64,000 bases of DNA. It comes from JAEVLT01 sp964484065 (GTDB taxonomy: Bacteria > Bacillota > Bacilli > Bacillales > Cytobacillaceae). Shown here one piece after another: positions 51,948 to 61,361 of the stretch. The stretch covers positions 248,001-312,000 of the forward strand of contig CAZAEW010000001.1 of NCBI GenBank assembly GCA_964484065.1, given 5' to 3'. The position numbers were made by a program, and so were the translations under genes. The first letter of the stretch is position 1. The number at the start of each line of letters is the position of its first letter. Under the pieces are notes generated by a model. It made no database searches and was not told where the DNA came from. It saw only the letters and a program-made list of their open reading frames with translations.

Positions 51948-53069
51948 GTGCTTTCACAAAAACTTGCCGAAAATATCGTAAAGGAAGTAAGAAAACTTAT
52001 TGGTGAAGAGATCATCGTAGTTAATACCGATGGAACCATTATTGCCAGTACGGATAAAAAAAGGGTGGGAAACTTTCATGAAGGGGCATTGCTTGCTTCA
52101 AAGCAAAAAATGAAACTAATAATTTCAGAAGAAAATTTACCATTTTTAAAAGGAGTCAAAGCGGGGATTAATTTACCAATATTTTTCCAGAAAACGGTAA
52201 TTGGGGTCATTGGAATTACGGGTGATCCCAAAAGAGTGACCCCTTTTGGAGAAATCATCCGCAAAATGACCGAACTATTAATTAGTGAAAATTATTATGC
52301 TGAACAGTTTGACCGACAGTCAAGAGCAATGGAAACATTTATTATGGACTGGATACAAGTAAATGAGTGGGATCACTCCTTTCTTAATCGGGCTAGTGTC
52401 TTAGATGTTAATCTTGCTATTGACAGATTTGCAACGATTGTTGAGCTTGAGGAACAAGAGCAAGTTATATCCAGGGATGAATGGTCCTCCATCATGAATT
52501 GGTTTCAGGATAATCACAATGATGTGGTCGCAAGATGGGGAAATGAACGAATTGTCATACTCTCCGATGCTTCCAATTTCCCTAACAAGGAGACCATTCA
52601 AAATAAACTCAATCATTTTATTTCATTTTTAAATAAACATACCGGAATTACAGGCTGCGCGGGTGTTGGACAACGAGTGACTTCAAAAGAGCTGCGAAAT
52701 TCATTTCGGCAGGCTGAAAGAGCTTTAAAAATTGCCAAACGCCAGAAAAAAATTATTTTTGATGAGGAACTGACCCTTGAAATGCTCATCGAGGAAGTTA
52801 GTAACAAAAACAAAACTGAGTTCATACGCCGGACAATCGGTCCAATTTTAGCTGAAAATGAATTATTAGAGACATTAAAAGAATTATTTAACCAGAACCA
52901 TTCCTTAAAAAACACGGCTAAATCACTCCATATTCACATCAACACCCTTCATTACCGTTTTAAAAAATTGCAGGAATATACAAGGTTGGATGTAAATAAT
53001 ATCCATGACTTATTAAATATGTATTTCGCTATCATCCTTTTGGACGAACATACAAAAAATAAACAATAA
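51948..53069 (+). CDS. CdaR-family (sugar diacid/glycolate) transcriptional regulator
   Basis: This 373-residue regulator has an N-terminal putative diacid-recognition domain (LIGEEIIVVNTDGTIIASTD, then GVIGITGDPKRVTPFGEIIR), a central GGDEF-like region, and a C-terminal HTH (SLKNTAKSLHIHINTLHYRF). The GTG at 51948 follows AGGGGGAAACAAT. A frame open from 51765 runs through a repeat element and is rejected. B. subtilis has a similar regulator (ysfB) next to glcDF, so it probably activates the adjacent glcDF in response to glycolate. Confidence 0.9.
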   Translation: MLSQKLAENIVKEVRKLIGEEIIVVNTDGTIIASTDKKRVGNFHEGALLASKQKMKLIISEENLPFLKGVKAGINLPIFFQKTVIGVIGITGDPKRVTPFGEIIRKMTELLISENYYAEQFDRQSRAMETFIMDWIQVNEWDHSFLNRASVLDVNLAIDRFATIVELEEQEQVISRDEWSSIMNWFQDNHNDVVARWGNERIVILSDASNFPNKETIQNKLNHFISFLNKHTGITGCAGVGQRVTSKELRNSFRQAERALKIAKRQKKIIFDEELTLEMLIEEVSNKNKTEFIRRTIGPILAENELLETLKELFNQNHSLKNTAKSLHIHINTLHYRFKKLQEYTRLDVNNIHDLLNMYFAIILLDEHTKNKQ

Positions 53070-53104
53070 TAAAACTTATTTTTGTGTTTATATCCATAGC
53101 ATCT

Positions 53105-53136
53105 AACCTCCTGCTTTTTTATACTTAAAGCAGGTT
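53105..53136 (+). promoter_or_regulatory. Inverted repeat before glcD
   Basis: CCTGCTTT (53110-53117) / AAAGCAGG (53127-53134), 9-base loop, between the regulator and glcD. It lacks a T-tail, so it may be an operator or leader structure and not a terminator. Confidence 0.45.
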
Positions 53137-53200
53137 ACATCATTTGTATAACGATGCGCACAAGATTATGAAAGCGCATCCACAAACTGGAGGTTATGCT

Positions 53201-54613
53201 ATGCTTTCTAATCAAGTGAAAGAAAAAATTGTAGCAATCGTATCAATGGAAAACTTTGATGACTCACAAACAGAACTGCTCTCATATTCCTATGATTCAA
53301 CTCCCAATATGCAAGCAATGCCAGATGCTGTAGTAAGTCCACGAAACACCAAGGAAGTTTCCGAAGTTGTTAAAATCTGCAACGAAAATAAGATACCGGT
53401 TGTTGCCAGGGGATCTGGAACCAATCTTTGCGGAGGCACGTGCCCAGTACAAGGTGGCGTAGTACTTCTTTTTAAACATATGAACAAAATACTTGAAATA
53501 GATGAAGAAAATTTAACTGCTACGGTTCAGCCAGGCGTTCTGACATTGGAACTGGGAAAAGCCGTAGAAGCAAAAGGTCTGTTCTATCCTCCAGATCCAG
53601 GATCGATGAGCATTTCAATGATTGGCGGCAACATCAATGAAAATGCAGGCGGCTTGCGCGGGCTAAAATACGGTGTAACTAGGGATTATGTAATTGCCTT
53701 AGAAATTGTCCTTGCCAACGGTGATATTCTCCGAACCGGCGGGAAACTTGCTAAAGATGCCGCTGGATATGACCTCACCAGACTTTTTGTTGGATCAGAA
53801 GGAACACTTGGTGTTATTACAGAAGCAACTTTGAAGCTTCTTCCAATTCCTGAAACAAAGAAAACCATGCTTGCACTTTACCAAGACTTAGAAGCTGCAG
53901 CAAGAAGTGTTTCAAGTATCATTGCTCATAAAATCATTCCAACAACACTTGAATTTTTGGATCAGCCAACATTGAAGGTTGTAGAAGACTATGCACAAAT
54001 CGGTTTGCCGACAGATGTACAAGCTGTTCTCTTAATTGAGCAAGATGGTCCTTTAGAAGTCGTTGAACGTGACTTGAAAAAGATGGCTGAAGTATGTAAA
54101 GAGGAAAATGCAGTCTCTGTACAAGTAGCTGCAACTCCTGAAGAAGCAGCTGCACTAAGTATGGCGAGACGAACTGCTTTATCTGCCCTAGCCCGCCTAA
54201 AACCAACTACCATTCTTGAAGATGCAACTGTGCCGCGTTCCGAAGTTGCGAACATGGTAAAAGCAATTAGTGATATTGCTAAAAAATATGACCTTCATAT
54301 TTGCACATTCGGTCATGCCGGGGATGGAAATTTACATCCTACCTGTCCAACAGATGCAAGAAACCATGAGGAAATGGAACGTGTGGAACAAGCATTTGCG
54401 GAAATTTTCGAGAAGGCAATTGAACTGGGCGGAACCATCACCGGTGAACATGGTGTTGGTGTCATGAAAGCCCCATATCTTGAGTGGAAACTTGGTAAAG
54501 AAGGCATTCAAGCGATGAAAGCAATTAAAAATGGTTTAGATCCAAATAACATCATGAATCCTGGCAAGGTATTTGCCAAAGATAGCAGAAAACGGGTGGT
54601 GCTTTCTAGATGA
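53201..54613 (+). CDS. glcD: Glycolate oxidase FAD-linked subunit GlcD
   Basis: This 470-residue FAD-linked oxidase has a PCMH-type FAD domain (VVARGSGTNLCGGTCPVQGG near 70, PPDPGSMSISMIGGNINENA near 130) and a C-terminal domain ending with FGHAGDGNLHPT and GEHGVGVMKAPYL. It oxidises glycolate to glyoxylate, or lactate to pyruvate in some relatives. The start at 53201 is 7 bases from GGAGG; the upstream in-frame ATG at 53144 has no site. It overlaps glcF by 4 bases. Confidence 0.94.
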   Translation: MLSNQVKEKIVAIVSMENFDDSQTELLSYSYDSTPNMQAMPDAVVSPRNTKEVSEVVKICNENKIPVVARGSGTNLCGGTCPVQGGVVLLFKHMNKILEIDEENLTATVQPGVLTLELGKAVEAKGLFYPPDPGSMSISMIGGNINENAGGLRGLKYGVTRDYVIALEIVLANGDILRTGGKLAKDAAGYDLTRLFVGSEGTLGVITEATLKLLPIPETKKTMLALYQDLEAAARSVSSIIAHKIIPTTLEFLDQPTLKVVEDYAQIGLPTDVQAVLLIEQDGPLEVVERDLKKMAEVCKEENAVSVQVAATPEEAAALSMARRTALSALARLKPTTILEDATVPRSEVANMVKAISDIAKKYDLHICTFGHAGDGNLHPTCPTDARNHEEMERVEQAFAEIFEKAIELGGTITGEHGVGVMKAPYLEWKLGKEGIQAMKAIKNGLDPNNIMNPGKVFAKDSRKRVVLSR

Positions 54614-55935
54614 CAACTGTGAAGGAAAAAGAAATCATCCAACAGAAATTTAAAGAACGCATGAATATGGATGACTTGCTAAACTGCATGCGCTGCGGAT
54701 TTTGCTTACCCGCATGCCCGACGTATATTGAATCAGGGTACAAAGAATCCCATACACCAAGAGGCAGAATCGCGTTAATGAAAGCGGTTGTGGATGGCCT
54801 AATCGAGCCAGATGAGGACTTTGAACGGACTATTAACCTCTGCCTCGGCTGCCGCGCTTGTGAAAGTGTCTGCCCATCTGGGGTAAATTACAGCCATTTA
54901 CTTGAAGATGCCAGAGATATTATTTATCAAAATAAAAAGCTATCCCTCCCTGTTCGGGCAGTTAGAAAAACAGTGTTCGATGGATTATTCCCGAATCGGA
55001 ATCAAATGCGAAATCTTACTGGCCTAATTGGTTTTTATCAGCGTTCAGGTCTTCAAACCATTGCCAGAAAAATTGGCTTTATGAGTCTCCTGCCGGATAC
55101 ACTAGCAACAATGGAAAGAGTTCTTCCTAAAATGCCGACGATGAAAGAAATGAAGAACCGTCCTGAATATGTAGCTCCAATTGGAAAACAAACACATCGT
55201 GTTGCCTTTTTCACTGGCTGCCTAATGGATACAATGTTCCTAAAAACTAACGACGCTACCATCAAGCTGCTTCAACTTGCCGGATGTGAAATTGTCATAC
55301 CGCAAGACCAGACATGCTGCGGCGCTCTTCATGGCCATTATGGTGAAAAAACTGGATCGAAAGATATCGCCAGAAAAAACATTAAAGCATTTGAAGACTT
55401 AAACGTTGACTTTATCATTACAAACGCAGGCGGATGCGGCGCGTTCTTAGTTGAATATGATCATTTATTACATGATGATCCTGAATTTAAAGACAGAGCC
55501 GTGGAATTTAAGAAAAAAATAAAAGACATTTCAGAGATCTTAGTTTCTGTTAAGTTCCATGAAAAAGTCAAACTGGAACTTCCAGACCAAGTGATAACGT
55601 ATCAGGATTCGTGTCATTTAAAGAATGTGATGAAGACTGAATCAGCTCCTCGGACTCTGCTTAAGGCCATCAAAGGAGCAGAATATCGAGAAATGAAGGA
55701 TGCCGGACGCTGCTGCGGTTCTGCGGGTATTTATAATATTATTGAATCGGAAATGTCGATGAAATTCCTTGATTACAAAATGGTACAGGCTAAAAACACG
55801 CAAGCTAAAACAATTGTCACTGCCAACCCAGGCTGTCTGCTGCAAATGAAGCTTGGTATTGAACGGGAAGGTCTTGCACAAAAAATGAGAGGCGTTCATA
55901 TTGTTGACCTCTTGCTGGAAGCAGTAAAAGAATAG
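54610..55935 (+). CDS. glcF: Glycolate oxidase iron-sulfur subunit GlcF
   Basis: This 441-residue protein has two [4Fe-4S] motifs (CMRCGFCLPACPTY near 20 and CLGCRACESVCPSG near 77) and two CCG domains (DQTCCGALHGHYG and GRCCGSAGIYNI). It takes electrons from GlcD to the quinone pool. It starts in an ATGA overlap with glcD, so translation is coupled. No glcE equivalent is present, as in other Bacillus glcDF pairs. Confidence 0.94.
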   Translation: MTTVKEKEIIQQKFKERMNMDDLLNCMRCGFCLPACPTYIESGYKESHTPRGRIALMKAVVDGLIEPDEDFERTINLCLGCRACESVCPSGVNYSHLLEDARDIIYQNKKLSLPVRAVRKTVFDGLFPNRNQMRNLTGLIGFYQRSGLQTIARKIGFMSLLPDTLATMERVLPKMPTMKEMKNRPEYVAPIGKQTHRVAFFTGCLMDTMFLKTNDATIKLLQLAGCEIVIPQDQTCCGALHGHYGEKTGSKDIARKNIKAFEDLNVDFIITNAGGCGAFLVEYDHLLHDDPEFKDRAVEFKKKIKDISEILVSVKFHEKVKLELPDQVITYQDSCHLKNVMKTESAPRTLLKAIKGAEYREMKDAGRCCGSAGIYNIIESEMSMKFLDYKMVQAKNTQAKTIVTANPGCLLQMKLGIEREGLAQKMRGVHIVDLLLEAVKE

Positions 55936-55942
55936 ATTATTC

Positions 55943-55974
55943 CCGAGCCGCTATTAAATAGCGGCTCTTTTTTA
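55943..55974 (+). terminator. Terminator of glcDF
   Basis: GAGCCGCTATT AAAT AGCGGCTCTTTTTT. Confidence 0.85.
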
Positions 55975-55987
55975 GCTGCACATGGGC

Positions 55988-56043
55988 ACTGCGCCTCTGT
56001 ATTCTCCCTTTAATGCTCGCCAATCAGCGAGTTTGCTTTATAA
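55988..56043. repeat. Dispersed structured repeat, copy C
   Basis: CACTGCGCCTCTGTATTCTC through GCTCGCCAATCAGCGAGTTT and GCTTTATAAATTAC aligns with the cores of copies A and B, with more mismatches. It lies between the glcDF terminator and the SASP gene. Confidence 0.65.
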
Positions 56044-56148
56044 ATTACCCAATAACGAAAAACATTACCACTTATAAAATAACCAGGAATAAAAAAAATA
56101 AACATAACAGGGAGATGATTCTCTGTAAGAAACGAAGGAGTGAAAAAT

Positions 56149-56349
56149 ATGGCAAGAAGCAGCAATAAATTATTAGTCCCCGGCATTGAGCAATACTTGG
56201 ATCAAGTGAAATATGAGATTGCTCAGGAATTTGGGGTAAATTTAAGCGCAAACACCGTCTCAAGAGCAAACGGTTCAGTAGGCGGCGAAATAACCAAACG
56301 ATTAGTCCAGCAAGCCCAATCACAGCTGTCAGGTCAGAAACAGCCATAA
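56149..56349 (+). CDS. Alpha/beta-type small acid-soluble spore protein
   Basis: This 66-residue SASP coats and protects spore DNA and is degraded by the GPR protease at germination. The GPR cleavage region (KYEIAQEFGV) and the DNA-binding element (ANGSVGGEITKRLVQQAQ) are both present. GAAGGAG precedes the ATG at 56149. Expression in the forespore is expected, but I did not identify a sigma-G promoter with confidence. Confidence 0.93.
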   Translation: MARSSNKLLVPGIEQYLDQVKYEIAQEFGVNLSANTVSRANGSVGGEITKRLVQQAQSQLSGQKQP

Positions 56350-56351
56350 AA

Positions 56352-56396
56352 AAAACAAGCTAATCCAGCTTTTATTGCCGGATTAGCTTGTTTCTA
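56352..56396. terminator. Bidirectional terminator between SASP gene and rsgI
   Basis: AAACAAGCTAATCC / GGATTAGCTTGTTT with A- and T-tracts. Confidence 0.85.
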
Positions 56397-57371
56397 TTTT
56401 TTTGAACTCCCGTTTGGATTTCCTTGAGTTTTCATTTGGCCATTTTTAACCGGAAGATTTTTTTTTGTTTCTTTTTTTGCTCCCGGATTTGAAACTGATG
56501 CTTGTCCTGCAGTTCCCTCCATTTTTTTCAATTGCCCTGGAGGAGTGTGATTGGCACCAGCATCCGCTGAATTGACTCCCTGGCTGTTATTTATAGCAGA
56601 AGGGTTTTGCTTGCTGCTTTCAGCCGGTCCGGGTGAACCGGAATTCGTAACAGCATTTTGTCCATCATCATTTTCTGGGACTTTACTTTTGTTTTCCTGT
56701 TTTCGGCTGTCTTTATCTTTTGATGCCGGCTGATCCATTTTTTCTTTATACTTTCCGGTCGTAATCCCTTTCTGATGGGCTGTTTTCATATCCTTTTCAG
56801 AACCGTTAATGACAACCGGCTTTACCTTTATTTCTTTAACCAATTCTTTAATCTCATTAATATTCTTCGATAGCAGTTTTTCTGTCTTTTCTTCGAGAGT
56901 TTCAGCTCTTACAGTGGATATGATTACCGAATGATTCTCCTTTAAATATCCTTGTTTCTTCATCTCGGAAATAATTGATTTCGTAATGGAAGACATATCT
57001 TCTTTTTCCCAAGTACCGATTTTAGAAATAACTTTTTTCCCATCACTGTTATAAGGGGTTAACTTAACAACCTGCATCTTCTTATTAATACCAAGTTCAA
57101 TACTTGGGCTTGCGTCAATTGACATATATGCGTAGGCTTTACTATTCTGATAAAAAGGTACTAACGAACCAAGCAATAAAATCACAAATGCCGCGGCGGC
57201 TGATAACTGCTTGATTCCGAAGACACGGTTTAATTTAGTAACAGGGGTAAAAGTGACTTCCTCACCGATAACACATGATTTTCTTTTCTTTTTTGCCCGT
57301 AAAAATTGACCATCAGGGGTTAGTAATGTCAAATAATGATCATCTATGTCCATTACAATTCCTTTTTTCAT
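56394..57371 (-). CDS. rsgI: Membrane anti-sigma factor RsgI
   Basis: This 325-residue single-pass protein has an N-terminal cytoplasmic RsgI domain (KKGIVMDIDDHYLTLLTPDG), a membrane helix (AAAAFVILLLGSLVPFY, about 57-73), a conserved outer domain (YMSIDASPSIELGINKKMQV) and a long Lys/Asn/Ser/Pro-rich tail. It holds SigI at the membrane. The C-terminal tail has no carbohydrate-binding domain as in clostridial relatives. The ATG overlaps sigI by 4 bases. Confidence 0.93.
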   Translation of the reverse strand: MKKGIVMDIDDHYLTLLTPDGQFLRAKKKRKSCVIGEEVTFTPVTKLNRVFGIKQLSAAAAFVILLLGSLVPFYQNSKAYAYMSIDASPSIELGINKKMQVVKLTPYNSDGKKVISKIGTWEKEDMSSITKSIISEMKKQGYLKENHSVIISTVRAETLEEKTEKLLSKNINEIKELVKEIKVKPVVINGSEKDMKTAHQKGITTGKYKEKMDQPASKDKDSRKQENKSKVPENDDGQNAVTNSGSPGPAESSKQNPSAINNSQGVNSADAGANHTPPGQLKKMEGTAGQASVSNPGAKKETKKNLPVKNGQMKTQGNPNGSSKK

Positions 57372-58114
57372 GTTTCAAGCACCCCCTTTAAATAATCCTT
57401 CATAAAGAGAAAATCTCCCGTTAAGATAAGAACAATCGCAATAATATACTTTCGATTCCGTTCAATGGTTTTTCTGCTGACGGCAGCGATTTCTTCCAGC
57501 TGTTTGATAGGAAGCCGTTTTTTTTCATATAATTGGATTCGCAATTCTTCATTCCTGGCAATTAACTGTGCAATCGATATGGCATTTTTTCTTGCATCAG
57601 CATGCTTCGGGGAATTTTCAATTAAGTCACGGAAGGTTAAATCAAAAGATTTTAATTCTTCCTGAAAGCGCTGAATTTCTTCTTTGCGGATTTCTTCTTC
57701 TGACTTTTTTTTATATTCTTCAAGTGAAAGCTCATTAACTATAGCTGTTCCAGGTGTTTCCTCGTCTTGGATTGTGCTGTTAAATTCAAAGCTTATGCTT
57801 TGGTTCTTGGATTGCTTGCGAATATAGTCAATTACTTTACGTTTAATCAGGACTTCCGCAAAGCTAAGCAAGGATTTTCCCCGCTCCGGAAGATATTTTT
57901 CAATCGCTTCGTGAAAAGCAATAAGGCCAATGCTAAATTCATCGTCAGATTCGTGAATGTATCTTTTGCAGACAGAGGAAACGTTTTTAGCAATAAACGG
58001 TTTATAGGACTCGATGGTTTCATTTAATAAGGCCTTATCTCCCTGCTGAATTAAGAGAACCGTTTCTTCCAATGTTCTTTTCTTCTTTTTTGCTATGAGC
58101 AATAAACCCAGCAA
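57368..58114 (-). CDS. sigI: RNA polymerase sigma factor SigI
   Basis: This 248-residue sigma factor of the SigI family is linked to heat and envelope stress in Bacillus. Region 2 includes FIAKNVSSVCKRYIHESDDE and FSIGLIAFHEAIEKY. The C-terminal SigI-specific HTH is near KQLEEIAAVSRKTIERNRKY. A TTG start follows AGGTGAG. It is cotranscribed with its anti-sigma gene rsgI. Confidence 0.93.
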   Translation of the reverse strand: MLGLLLIAKKKKRTLEETVLLIQQGDKALLNETIESYKPFIAKNVSSVCKRYIHESDDEFSIGLIAFHEAIEKYLPERGKSLLSFAEVLIKRKVIDYIRKQSKNQSISFEFNSTIQDEETPGTAIVNELSLEEYKKKSEEEIRKEEIQRFQEELKSFDLTFRDLIENSPKHADARKNAISIAQLIARNEELRIQLYEKKRLPIKQLEEIAAVSRKTIERNRKYIIAIVLILTGDFLFMKDYLKGVLET

Positions 58115-58137
58115 TCAACTCACCTCACTACTCACAC

Positions 58138-58146
58138 ATTATAACA
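58138..58146 (-). promoter_or_regulatory. Extended -10 of sigI
   Basis: TGTTATAAT on the minus strand is an extended -10 element, 24 bases before the TTG start. The -35 is poor. Confidence 0.45.
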
Positions 58147-58189
58147 TATGGATGATGTCCAAAATTTAGCGGGAGTGAAAGCAAATAGA

Positions 58190-58218
58190 AAAGATAGCAC
58201 CAGTAAAGGCTATCTTTT
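58190..58218 (-). terminator. Terminator of the DUF5667 gene
   Basis: AAAAGATAGC / GCTATCTTTTC with a 10-base loop, between the DUF5667 gene and sigI. Confidence 0.8.
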
Positions 58219-58299
58219 CCTGTTTATTGTTCGAGTGGCTATTTACTCCGTTTGTGTGTTTTTATATTTCCATGACTTTTATACTTTTGAAAACTTTAC

Positions 58300-59406
58300 T
58301 TAATGATTTCCTTTGTGCTCCTCTGATTGTTGCTTTGCTTCTGCTTTTTTCTGCTCCACAAATGCTTTTACTTCTTCCCTTTTTTGTTGAATTTCCTGCT
58401 TCACGTCCTGTTTGTTTTCTTGTTTAGCGGACTGATTTGTTCGGGAAACCGGTTGAGTTACAGCTGGCGATGCAGTTGTTCCTTCTGTTTGCTTCTCAAC
58501 GCTTGTATCAGTGCTTGGAGCTGTTGCAGTGGTGTCACCAGAAGTATCCGTTGTTCCATTGGACGCTTCATCTGTTCCTTGAGAAGCTGATTGGTCTGCA
58601 GCTTCATCTGTTTTTTGTTCAGTTGATTTAGCCCTTAATTTTTCCATTTTTTTAGCGAATTTAGCATAGCTTTTTTCAATATTTCTTTGCAGTGCTGCTT
58701 TTGCCACTGGGTTTTTCACCTTATCCATTGCGGCAGTAAGAGCAACAATGTTATGTGATATCGTATTATTTACTTCATCAACATTTTTATTATCTTCAGC
58801 CGCCTGTCCATCATCTTTTGCCTGATCGGTTGTGGAACTGCTATCTGTTGCAGCTCCATCAGTATTGGAAGTTTGGTCAGCAGCTGGTTCTGTTTGATTT
58901 TGATCTTCTGTAAGTTTATCTGCATCCTTCATATCTTCAAGGGCCTGATTAATGGTCTTAATTGCCGTTTCTTGATCACCTGAAGCAAAGAGTGCCTGAG
59001 CTTCAGCAAGACGTTCAGAAGCGTAATCTGCAAGTAATTTAGCTTGTTTGGTATCATCGAATGTTAAAGCTAATCTTATTTTTTCAAATGCCATTTTGGC
59101 AAAATAAAAGAAATCTCCTGGTACTAAGGATGGTGCTTCTTGGGTTTGAGTATCTGAAGTGGTTGTATCCTGCGTCTGTGCATCCTGTGTTTGCGTTGTT
59201 TGTGCCGTCGTATCTGCAGTTGTACTATCAGAGCTGGAAGGCGATTGAAGGTCAACCGTTTGGTAAATATCCTGAGGATTGGTTGTCTCTGCAGCAAATA
59301 CATTTGCTGCGGAAAATGTGAATGTTCCTGCAAAAACCATGGCTAGTGCGCCTTTAGCGATTTTGTTCAGTTGTTTATGGCTTGTAAGTTTCTTCAAGTC
59401 TTTCAC
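58300..59406 (-). CDS. Secreted DUF5667-domain protein with Ser/Thr/Gln-rich linkers
   Basis: This 368-residue protein has an N-terminal signal peptide (ALAMVFAGTFTFSAANVFA, cleavage near residue 38), a low-complexity T/Q/D-rich region, a DUF5667 domain (LVPGDFFYFAKMAFEKIRLA, about 95-170), more low complexity, and a Lys/Gln/Glu helical tail. It is exported and probably cell-surface or wall-associated. The function is unknown. It lies directly upstream of sigI with its own terminator, and a link to SigI envelope stress is only suggested by position. Confidence 0.88.
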   Translation of the reverse strand: MKDLKKLTSHKQLNKIAKGALAMVFAGTFTFSAANVFAAETTNPQDIYQTVDLQSPSSSDSTTADTTAQTTQTQDAQTQDTTTSDTQTQEAPSLVPGDFFYFAKMAFEKIRLALTFDDTKQAKLLADYASERLAEAQALFASGDQETAIKTINQALEDMKDADKLTEDQNQTEPAADQTSNTDGAATDSSSTTDQAKDDGQAAEDNKNVDEVNNTISHNIVALTAAMDKVKNPVAKAALQRNIEKSYAKFAKKMEKLRAKSTEQKTDEAADQSASQGTDEASNGTTDTSGDTTATAPSTDTSVEKQTEGTTASPAVTQPVSRTNQSAKQENKQDVKQEIQQKREEVKAFVEQKKAEAKQQSEEHKGNH

Positions 59407-59516
59407 CTCTATGTTTTTTTGACGGCCGTTTTTTCCCTAAAGGAATACGCTTTATAAAAAGAGGTTTGTGGGGGTGTAAAAAATTTTTTATATAAAAGAC
59501 ATTTTCTTTCTATTAA

Positions 59517-59546
59517 AAAAGCGGCAGAATCATCTGCCGCTTATCT
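59517..59546 (-). terminator. Terminator of prfC
   Basis: AAGCGGCAG / CTGCCGCTTTTTT stem-loop on the minus strand. Confidence 0.85.
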
Positions 59547-59553
59547 ATTCATG

Positions 59554-61125
59554 TTAATCCATTGGGTTATATAGTTTAACATTCGGATTTTTATCTTGGA
59601 ACCATCTTAGTGCAAATTCATTTTCAAATAAGAATACGTAATGTTCGAAGCGGTCTCTCACCAGAAGGCTCCGTGAGCTGGACAAGTTTTCATCCACTTC
59701 ATCGTTTTCAATCCACCGGGCAATTTTTGAGCCAAGGCGCTCCATCAGAACCTCCGCGTTATACTCGTTTCTCATTCGGTGCTCAAAAACTTCAAATTGA
59801 AGCTGACCGACAGCCCCTAATAAATATTCATCCGTTTTAACTGTTTTATATAATTGGATAGCTCCTTCTTGAACTAGCTGCTGGATTCCTTTGTAGAAGG
59901 ATTTTTGTTTCATGACGTTTTTCGCTGAAACACGGACAAATAATTCCGGAGTAAACTGCGGAAGCTTTTCAAATTGAAAATTGTCTTTCCCAGTTGTGAT
60001 CGTATCCCCGATTTGATAGGTGCCTGTATCATAAAGTCCAATAATATCACCGCTTACAGCTTCTTCTACAGTGTTTCGTTCTTCAGCCATAAAAGAAGTA
60101 GATTGCGATAGTTTTAGCTGTTTACCCAGTCTCGGGATATTTACCATCATCCCGCGTTCAAATTTTCCCGAGCAAACCCGAACAAACGCAATACGGTCAC
60201 GGTGTGCCGGATTCATGTTCGCTTGAATTTTAAACACAAAGCCGGAAAAGTTTTCTGAAAGAGGGTCGATATTCCCTGCAGTTGACTGGCGTGCCTTTGG
60301 CGGCGGAGCAAATTGCAGGTACGTTTCTAAAAAGGTTTGAACACCAAAATTAGTTAATGCACTGCCGAAAAATACAGGTGTTAGTTCCCCGGCTGCCACC
60401 CGTTCCGGTGAAAAAGTGTTACCTGCTTCATTCAGAAGCAGCACTTCATCCAATGTTTGATCATACAGCCCTGAATTTTTTAATGGGTGATCCCCGTCAA
60501 TTTCGCCATCCTCATTGAGCGGAATAAACCTTTCATCCTCATTGACGCGGAATTGTTCAATCCGATTATAAAAACGGTCATAGATACCTAAAAATTCTTT
60601 TCCCATCCCAATCGGCCAGTTCATAGGGTAGGATTCAATTCCAAGGACCTCTTCCAATTCAGCAAGCAGCTCTAACGGCGTTTTTCCTTGGCGATCCAGC
60701 TTATTCATGAAAGTAAAAATGGGAATACCGCGCATCCGACAGACTTTAAAAAGCTTCAGTGTCTGCTCCTCAATCCCTTTTGCTGAGTCAATGATCATAA
60801 CTGCGCTGTCGACAGCCATTAAGGTCCGGTAAGTGTCTTCACTGAAATCCTGGTGCCCTGGGGTATCCAAAATGTTAACCCGATAACCATTATAGTCAAA
60901 TTGCATCACACTGGAAGTAACCGAGATTCCCCTCTGTTTTTCAATCTCCATCCAGTCACTTGTTGCAAATTTCCCCGTTTTTTTCGCTTTAACGGTTCCT
61001 GCATCCCGAATGGCGCCGCCAAACAATAATAATTTTTCCGTCAGCGTTGTCTTTCCGGCATCCGGGTGGGAAATAATCGCAAATGTCCTGCGTGACAATA
61101 CTTCTTCCTTAAAATTGTTACTCAT
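59554..61125 (-). CDS. prfC: Peptide chain release factor 3
   Basis: This 523-residue translational GTPase recycles RF1 and RF2. The G1 motif HPDAGKTT, G2 region RGISVTSSVMQF, G3 DTPGHQD, G4 MNKLDR and the RF3-specific domains are present. I set the start at 61125, where AGAGGA has 7-base spacing; several in-frame codons up to 61239 lack a site. To my memory B. subtilis 168 does not carry this gene, so it is a lineage marker. Confidence 0.95.
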   Translation of the reverse strand: MSNNFKEEVLSRRTFAIISHPDAGKTTLTEKLLLFGGAIRDAGTVKAKKTGKFATSDWMEIEKQRGISVTSSVMQFDYNGYRVNILDTPGHQDFSEDTYRTLMAVDSAVMIIDSAKGIEEQTLKLFKVCRMRGIPIFTFMNKLDRQGKTPLELLAELEEVLGIESYPMNWPIGMGKEFLGIYDRFYNRIEQFRVNEDERFIPLNEDGEIDGDHPLKNSGLYDQTLDEVLLLNEAGNTFSPERVAAGELTPVFFGSALTNFGVQTFLETYLQFAPPPKARQSTAGNIDPLSENFSGFVFKIQANMNPAHRDRIAFVRVCSGKFERGMMVNIPRLGKQLKLSQSTSFMAEERNTVEEAVSGDIIGLYDTGTYQIGDTITTGKDNFQFEKLPQFTPELFVRVSAKNVMKQKSFYKGIQQLVQEGAIQLYKTVKTDEYLLGAVGQLQFEVFEHRMRNEYNAEVLMERLGSKIARWIENDEVDENLSSSRSLLVRDRFEHYVFLFENEFALRWFQDKNPNVKLYNPMD

Positions 61126-61323
61126 TTTCATGTCCTCTCTTTTGACAATAAAATGTCCGTTCATGAGGGCTTTAGAATTTTTGCCCATAACTTCAATATT
61201 ATATGTCTCTTGCAAACTTTGCAATCCTTGTTCCATCACTCAGAACATTTCTTTTGCCTTTTGCTGAAAAGAATTCCAGTTAATTTCCATTCGTTCCCAC
61301 AATCCAATTAATCAAAAACCCTC

Positions 61324-61329
61324 TATAAT
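61324..61329 (+). promoter_or_regulatory. Candidate -10 for the FtsH-like gene
   Basis: TATAAT lies 32 bases before the start codon. The -35 position is not convincing. Confidence 0.4.
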
Positions 61330-61361
61330 AGTATCGTACTCTGTTAAAGGAGATGAAGAAT

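Noticed and set aside
58327..58631. Plus-strand frames rich in Cys and Leu opposite the DUF5667 gene
   Set aside because: They are antisense readings of Lys/Gln/Thr-rich codons, with no binding sites or family match.
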